A stretch of 5,653 nt of DNA from an uncultured Clostridia bacterium (GTDB lineage Bacteria; Bacillota; Clostridia; Oscillospirales; Acutalibacteraceae): assembly GCA_947165615.1 (NCBI GenBank), contig CAMVBD010000120.1, positions 1 through 5,653 on the forward strand, read 5' to 3'. A program made the position numbers and the translations under genes. Positions within the stretch are counted from its first letter, which is position 1, and every line of letters starts with the position of its first letter. Below the pieces are notes generated by a model. That model had not been told where the DNA came from, did not search any database, and worked only from the letters and a program-made list of their open reading frames with translations. This document shows positions 3,767 through 5,653 of this stretch, piece by piece.

Positions 3767-4825
3767 ATGAACGACAATTTACGCGAAGCGATCCAGTACA
3801 TCAGCAAGGAAAAGGGCATTCCCGCCGAGCTTTTGATCGAAAAGGTCACCGGCGCGGTCGCCACCGCCGCCCGCAAGGAATTCGGCGTCAAGGGCGGCAT
3901 CTACTGCGAACTCGACGACGAGTACGAATTCCATCTCAGCCGCAGGCTGGAGGTCGTGGACGAGATCGAGGATTTTGACACGCAGATGTCCATTGAGGAA
4001 GCGCGGGACGAAAAGCCGGACGCGCAGATCGGCGACGTGATGGTCTATCCTTTGGAATTCAAAAACCTCGGCCGCATCGCGGCGCAAAGCGTCAAGCATA
4101 TTCTGCGTCAGGGCATCCGCGACATCGAGCAGGAGCGCGTGCTCAAAGAACTGCAGGGCAAAAACAAGGACATCGTCTCCGCCAAAATCGTCTCCATCAA
4201 TCCGCAGACCGGAGACGCCACGGTCGAGATCAACGGCCGTGAGTGCCTGCTGCCGAAAAAGGACCAGATCCCGAACGAGCGCCTTGTGCCCGGCGCCTTT
4301 ACAAAGGTCTATATCGCGGACGTCAAGTCCACGGAAAAGGGCCCCAAGGTCATGCTCTCGCGCGTGAACCCCGGTATCGTCAGACGCCTGTTCGAGCAGG
4401 AGGTCCCCGAGGTGTACGACGGCAGCGTCGAGATCCGCTCCATCGCGAGAGAAGCCGGCTCCCGCACCAAGATCGCCGTCTCGTCCAAGGACGAAAACGT
4501 GGAGCCCATCGGCTCCTGCATCGGGCCCAAGGGCTCCCGTATCAACCAGATCATCCAGCTCATGGGCGGCGAAAAGATCGACGTCGTCAAATACAGCGAC
4601 AATCCCGTGGAATTCATCTCCGCCGCGCTTTCGCCCGCCGAGATCGTCAGCGTCGAGATCGTGGACGAGGAAACCAGAAGCGCCCGCGTCACGGTGCCGG
4701 AAAACCAGCTTTCCCTCGCCATCGGCAACAAGGGCCAGAACGCCCGCCTTGCCGCAAGATTGACCGGCTGGAAAATCGACATCAAACCCTACTACGGCAA
4801 CTATCAGCCCATGATCACGCTGTAA
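3767..4825 (+). CDS. nusA: transcription elongation/termination factor NusA
   Basis: A 352-residue RNA polymerase-binding protein that promotes pausing, hairpin-dependent termination and antitermination. The N-terminal polymerase-binding domain covers about 1-128, the S1 domain about 133-200 (AKIVSINPQTGDATVEI), KH1 about 228-290 with GPKG at 253-256 after GSRTKIAV, and KH2 about 295-345 with GNKG at 320-323 inside ENQLSLAIGNKGQNARLAA. It ends directly after KH2; absence of the acidic AR repeats is normal in Firmicutes, not a truncation. The Shine-Dalgarno site AAAGGAAG (3748-3755) is 11 bases before the ATG, rather long, with an A-run between. The product may feed back on the leader hairpin at 3214-3240. 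Confidence 0.98.
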   Translation: MNDNLREAIQYISKEKGIPAELLIEKVTGAVATAARKEFGVKGGIYCELDDEYEFHLSRRLEVVDEIEDFDTQMSIEEARDEKPDAQIGDVMVYPLEFKNLGRIAAQSVKHILRQGIRDIEQERVLKELQGKNKDIVSAKIVSINPQTGDATVEINGRECLLPKKDQIPNERLVPGAFTKVYIADVKSTEKGPKVMLSRVNPGIVRRLFEQEVPEVYDGSVEIRSIAREAGSRTKIAVSSKDENVEPIGSCIGPKGSRINQIIQLMGGEKIDVVKYSDNPVEFISAALSPAEIVSVEIVDEETRSARVTVPENQLSLAIGNKGQNARLAARLTGWKIDIKPYYGNYQPMITL

Positions 4826-4837
4826 AGGAGAATCCAT

Positions 4838-5104
4838 ATGCAGCCCAAAAAGATCCCGCTGCGCAAATGCGTCGGCTGCGGGGAAATGAAGCCGAAAAAA
4901 GAACTCGTGCGCATCGTACGCAGCCCCGAGGGCGACGTCAGCGTCGATCTGACCGGCAAAAAAAACGGGCGCGGGACCTATATCTGCAAAGATCCCGACT
5001 GCCTCAAAAAAGCGCAGAAGGCGCAGCGCATCGAGCGCGCGTTCGCCTGCAAGATCGAGCCGGAGGTCTATGAGACGCTGTTAAAGGAGATCGGCAATGG
5101 ATAA
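4838..5104 (+). CDS. rnpM: YlxR / RnpM family protein (DUF448), RNase P modulator
   Basis: An 88-residue basic RNA-binding protein. Family hallmarks are PLRKCVGCGEMKPKKELVRIVR (in two parts: C11-x2-C14 and the following ELVRIVR at 22-28), D37 in VDLTGK, NGRGTYIC (43-50), and C55, with the RAFACKI stretch near the C-terminus. The Bacillus subtilis homologue YlxR, renamed RnpM, binds RNase P RNA and modulates its activity in vitro. The four cysteines C11, C14, C50 and C55 could bind a metal, which I infer only from spacing. The Shine-Dalgarno AAAGGAG overlaps the nusA stop and the gap is 12 bases. Its last eight bases overlap ylxQ, which suggests coupled translation. Confidence 0.95.
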   Translation: MQPKKIPLRKCVGCGEMKPKKELVRIVRSPEGDVSVDLTGKKNGRGTYICKDPDCLKKAQKAQRIERAFACKIEPEVYETLLKEIGNG

Positions 5105-5423
5105 GTTTTCGTCCATGCTGGGCCTGTGCCGCCGCGCCGGCAAACTTGCCGTCGGACGCGACGCGGTGCTCGCCGCCGTGCGGAAAAAACAGACGGATCA
5201 CGTCTTTCTGACCGCCGACGCCTCTCCCCGCCACGCTCGCGAGCTCCGGGCCGTCTCTCCGGACCTTGCGATCACAGCGCTCTCCCTGCCCATGGAGGCG
5301 TTTGCCCCCGTCCTCGGCAAAAAGAGCTGCCTGTTTGCGCCGCTCGATCCCAACTTTTCTTCGGCGCTGCTGAAGCTTTCGAATGAGATTATTTTTGAAG
5401 AACCGAACGATATTACTGAATAG
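5097..5423 (+). CDS. ylxQ: YlxQ, L7Ae/L30e-family ribosomal-like RNA-binding protein
   Basis: A 108-residue protein of the L7Ae/L30e/S12e fold, whose members bind kink-turn RNA. Supporting motifs are LGLCRRAGKLAVG (8-20), the strand-turn VFLTADAS (36-43), and LGKK (73-76), in the order expected for YlxQ. Its cellular role is not well established; it is found in Firmicutes between ylxR and infB, as here. AAAGGAG (5083-5089) lies seven bases before the ATG, and the gene overlaps ylxR by eight bases. The acidic tail EEPNDITE is variable in the family. Confidence 0.93.
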   Translation: MDKFSSMLGLCRRAGKLAVGRDAVLAAVRKKQTDHVFLTADASPRHARELRAVSPDLAITALSLPMEAFAPVLGKKSCLFAPLDPNFSSALLKLSNEIIFEEPNDITE

Positions 5424-5427
5424 GAGG
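5422..5427 (+). promoter_or_regulatory. ribosome binding site for infB, supports the TTG start
   Basis: AGGAGG, a full match to the anti-Shine-Dalgarno core, overlaps the ylxQ stop codon and leaves eight bases before TTG 5436. No ATG or GTG in the infB frame lies near it. Confidence 0.85.
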
Positions 5428-5435
5428 AAACTTCT

Positions 5436-5653
5436 TTGGCTATCCTGAAATACAAGATCCATGAATTCGCGAAAGATCTGAACCTCAAGAGCAACAAGCT
5501 CATTGATCTCTTGGCCGGGTTTTCCGAGGCTGTGCGCAAAAGCCAGACGGCGCTTTCCACCGACGAACTGGACTACGCCTTCGATCTGCTGTCCAACGAA
5601 TACGCCGTCGACAGCTTTGACGCGTATTTCGCGCGCGTAAAGCCTGCCGAGGC
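5436..5653 (+). CDS. infB: translation initiation factor IF2, N-terminal part, runs off the right edge
   Basis: The frame reads TTG as start, then AILKYKIHEFAKDLNLKSN and LIDLLAGF, which fits the IF2 N-terminal domain (typically YRVHEVAKDLNV then a leucine-rich helix). The 72 complete codons visible cover that small helical domain (about 2-55) and the start of the variable linker; the GTPase domains lie outside the window. IF2 brings fMet-tRNA to the 30S subunit and drives subunit joining. The gene follows ylxQ by 12 bases with its Shine-Dalgarno over the ylxQ stop, so it belongs to the same operon. The TTG start is unusual for an essential, abundant factor and may lower or couple its expression. 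Truncation is due only to the window edge. Confidence 0.94.
   Translation, partial: MAILKYKIHEFAKDLNLKSNKLIDLLAGFSEAVRKSQTALSTDELDYAFDLLSNEYAVDSFDAYFARVKPAE

Noticed and set aside
4760..4825. NusA truncated at its C-terminus
   Set aside because: Ending after KH2 is the normal Firmicute form; acidic AR repeats belong to proteobacterial NusA.
3779..4837. Minus-strand frame of 352 codons opposite nusA
   Set aside because: It mirrors nusA almost exactly and is rich in D, A, G, V and L as expected from GC-rich antisense; nusA has complete domains.
1..5653. CRISPR array, insertion sequence or phage gene
   Set aside because: No regularly spaced repeats, transposase, integrase or terminal inverted repeats are visible.

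Overview
The window reads as chromosomal DNA of a GC-rich Firmicute, most likely a gut-type member of the Clostridia. The gene order rimP-nusA-ylxR-ylxQ-infB is typical of Firmicutes. NusA ends right after its second KH domain, as in Firmicutes, and lacks the C-terminal acidic repeats of proteobacterial NusA. Most starts carry purine-rich Shine-Dalgarno sites. Coding DNA is GC-rich (38 G/C of 60 in bases 4501-4560). I cannot name a genus from the sequence.

Bases 1-324 hold no firm gene. Bases 11-130 have only 18 G/C of 120, a sharp break from the rest. A minus-strand reading frame may begin at base 39 and leave the window. Bases 155-318 carry hairpins that look like terminators for the minus-strand tRNA transcript.

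Bases 325-681 form a minus-strand tRNA-Leu(UAA) locus. A consensus SigA-type promoter (653-681) sits just before a truncated tRNA-Leu copy (594-637: acceptor 5' strand, D arm and anticodon arm only). About 180 bases further on lies an intact tRNA-Leu(UAA) with encoded CCA (325-411). The stretch between has a perfect 12-bp tandem repeat and two hairpins. The layout suggests either a decayed duplicate tRNA gene or the scar of an integrated element.

Bases 682-1004 have no clear gene. They hold a strong terminator-like hairpin (814-846) with an alternative pairing partner, a possible promoter (922-951), and a hairpin beside the next ribosome binding site. A seven-helix PAQR / hemolysin III family membrane protein follows (1005-1688), with tandem terminators. 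Next is a serine beta-lactamase-fold lipoprotein (1890-3161), a probable extracytoplasmic hydrolase.

Bases 3158-5653 are the start of the rimP-nusA-rnpM(ylxR)-ylxQ-infB operon for ribosome maturation, transcription elongation/termination, RNase P modulation, an L7Ae-like RNA-binding protein and translation initiation factor IF2. Its promoter is near consensus and its -35 box overlaps the lipoprotein stop codon. The leader carries an intrinsic-terminator hairpin placed where NusA autoregulation acts in Bacillus subtilis. Gaps inside the operon are short or overlapping. infB begins with TTG and runs off the right edge.

I see no convincing wholly new system. The most unusual parts are the half-tRNA under a consensus promoter and the alternative hairpins at 814-860.
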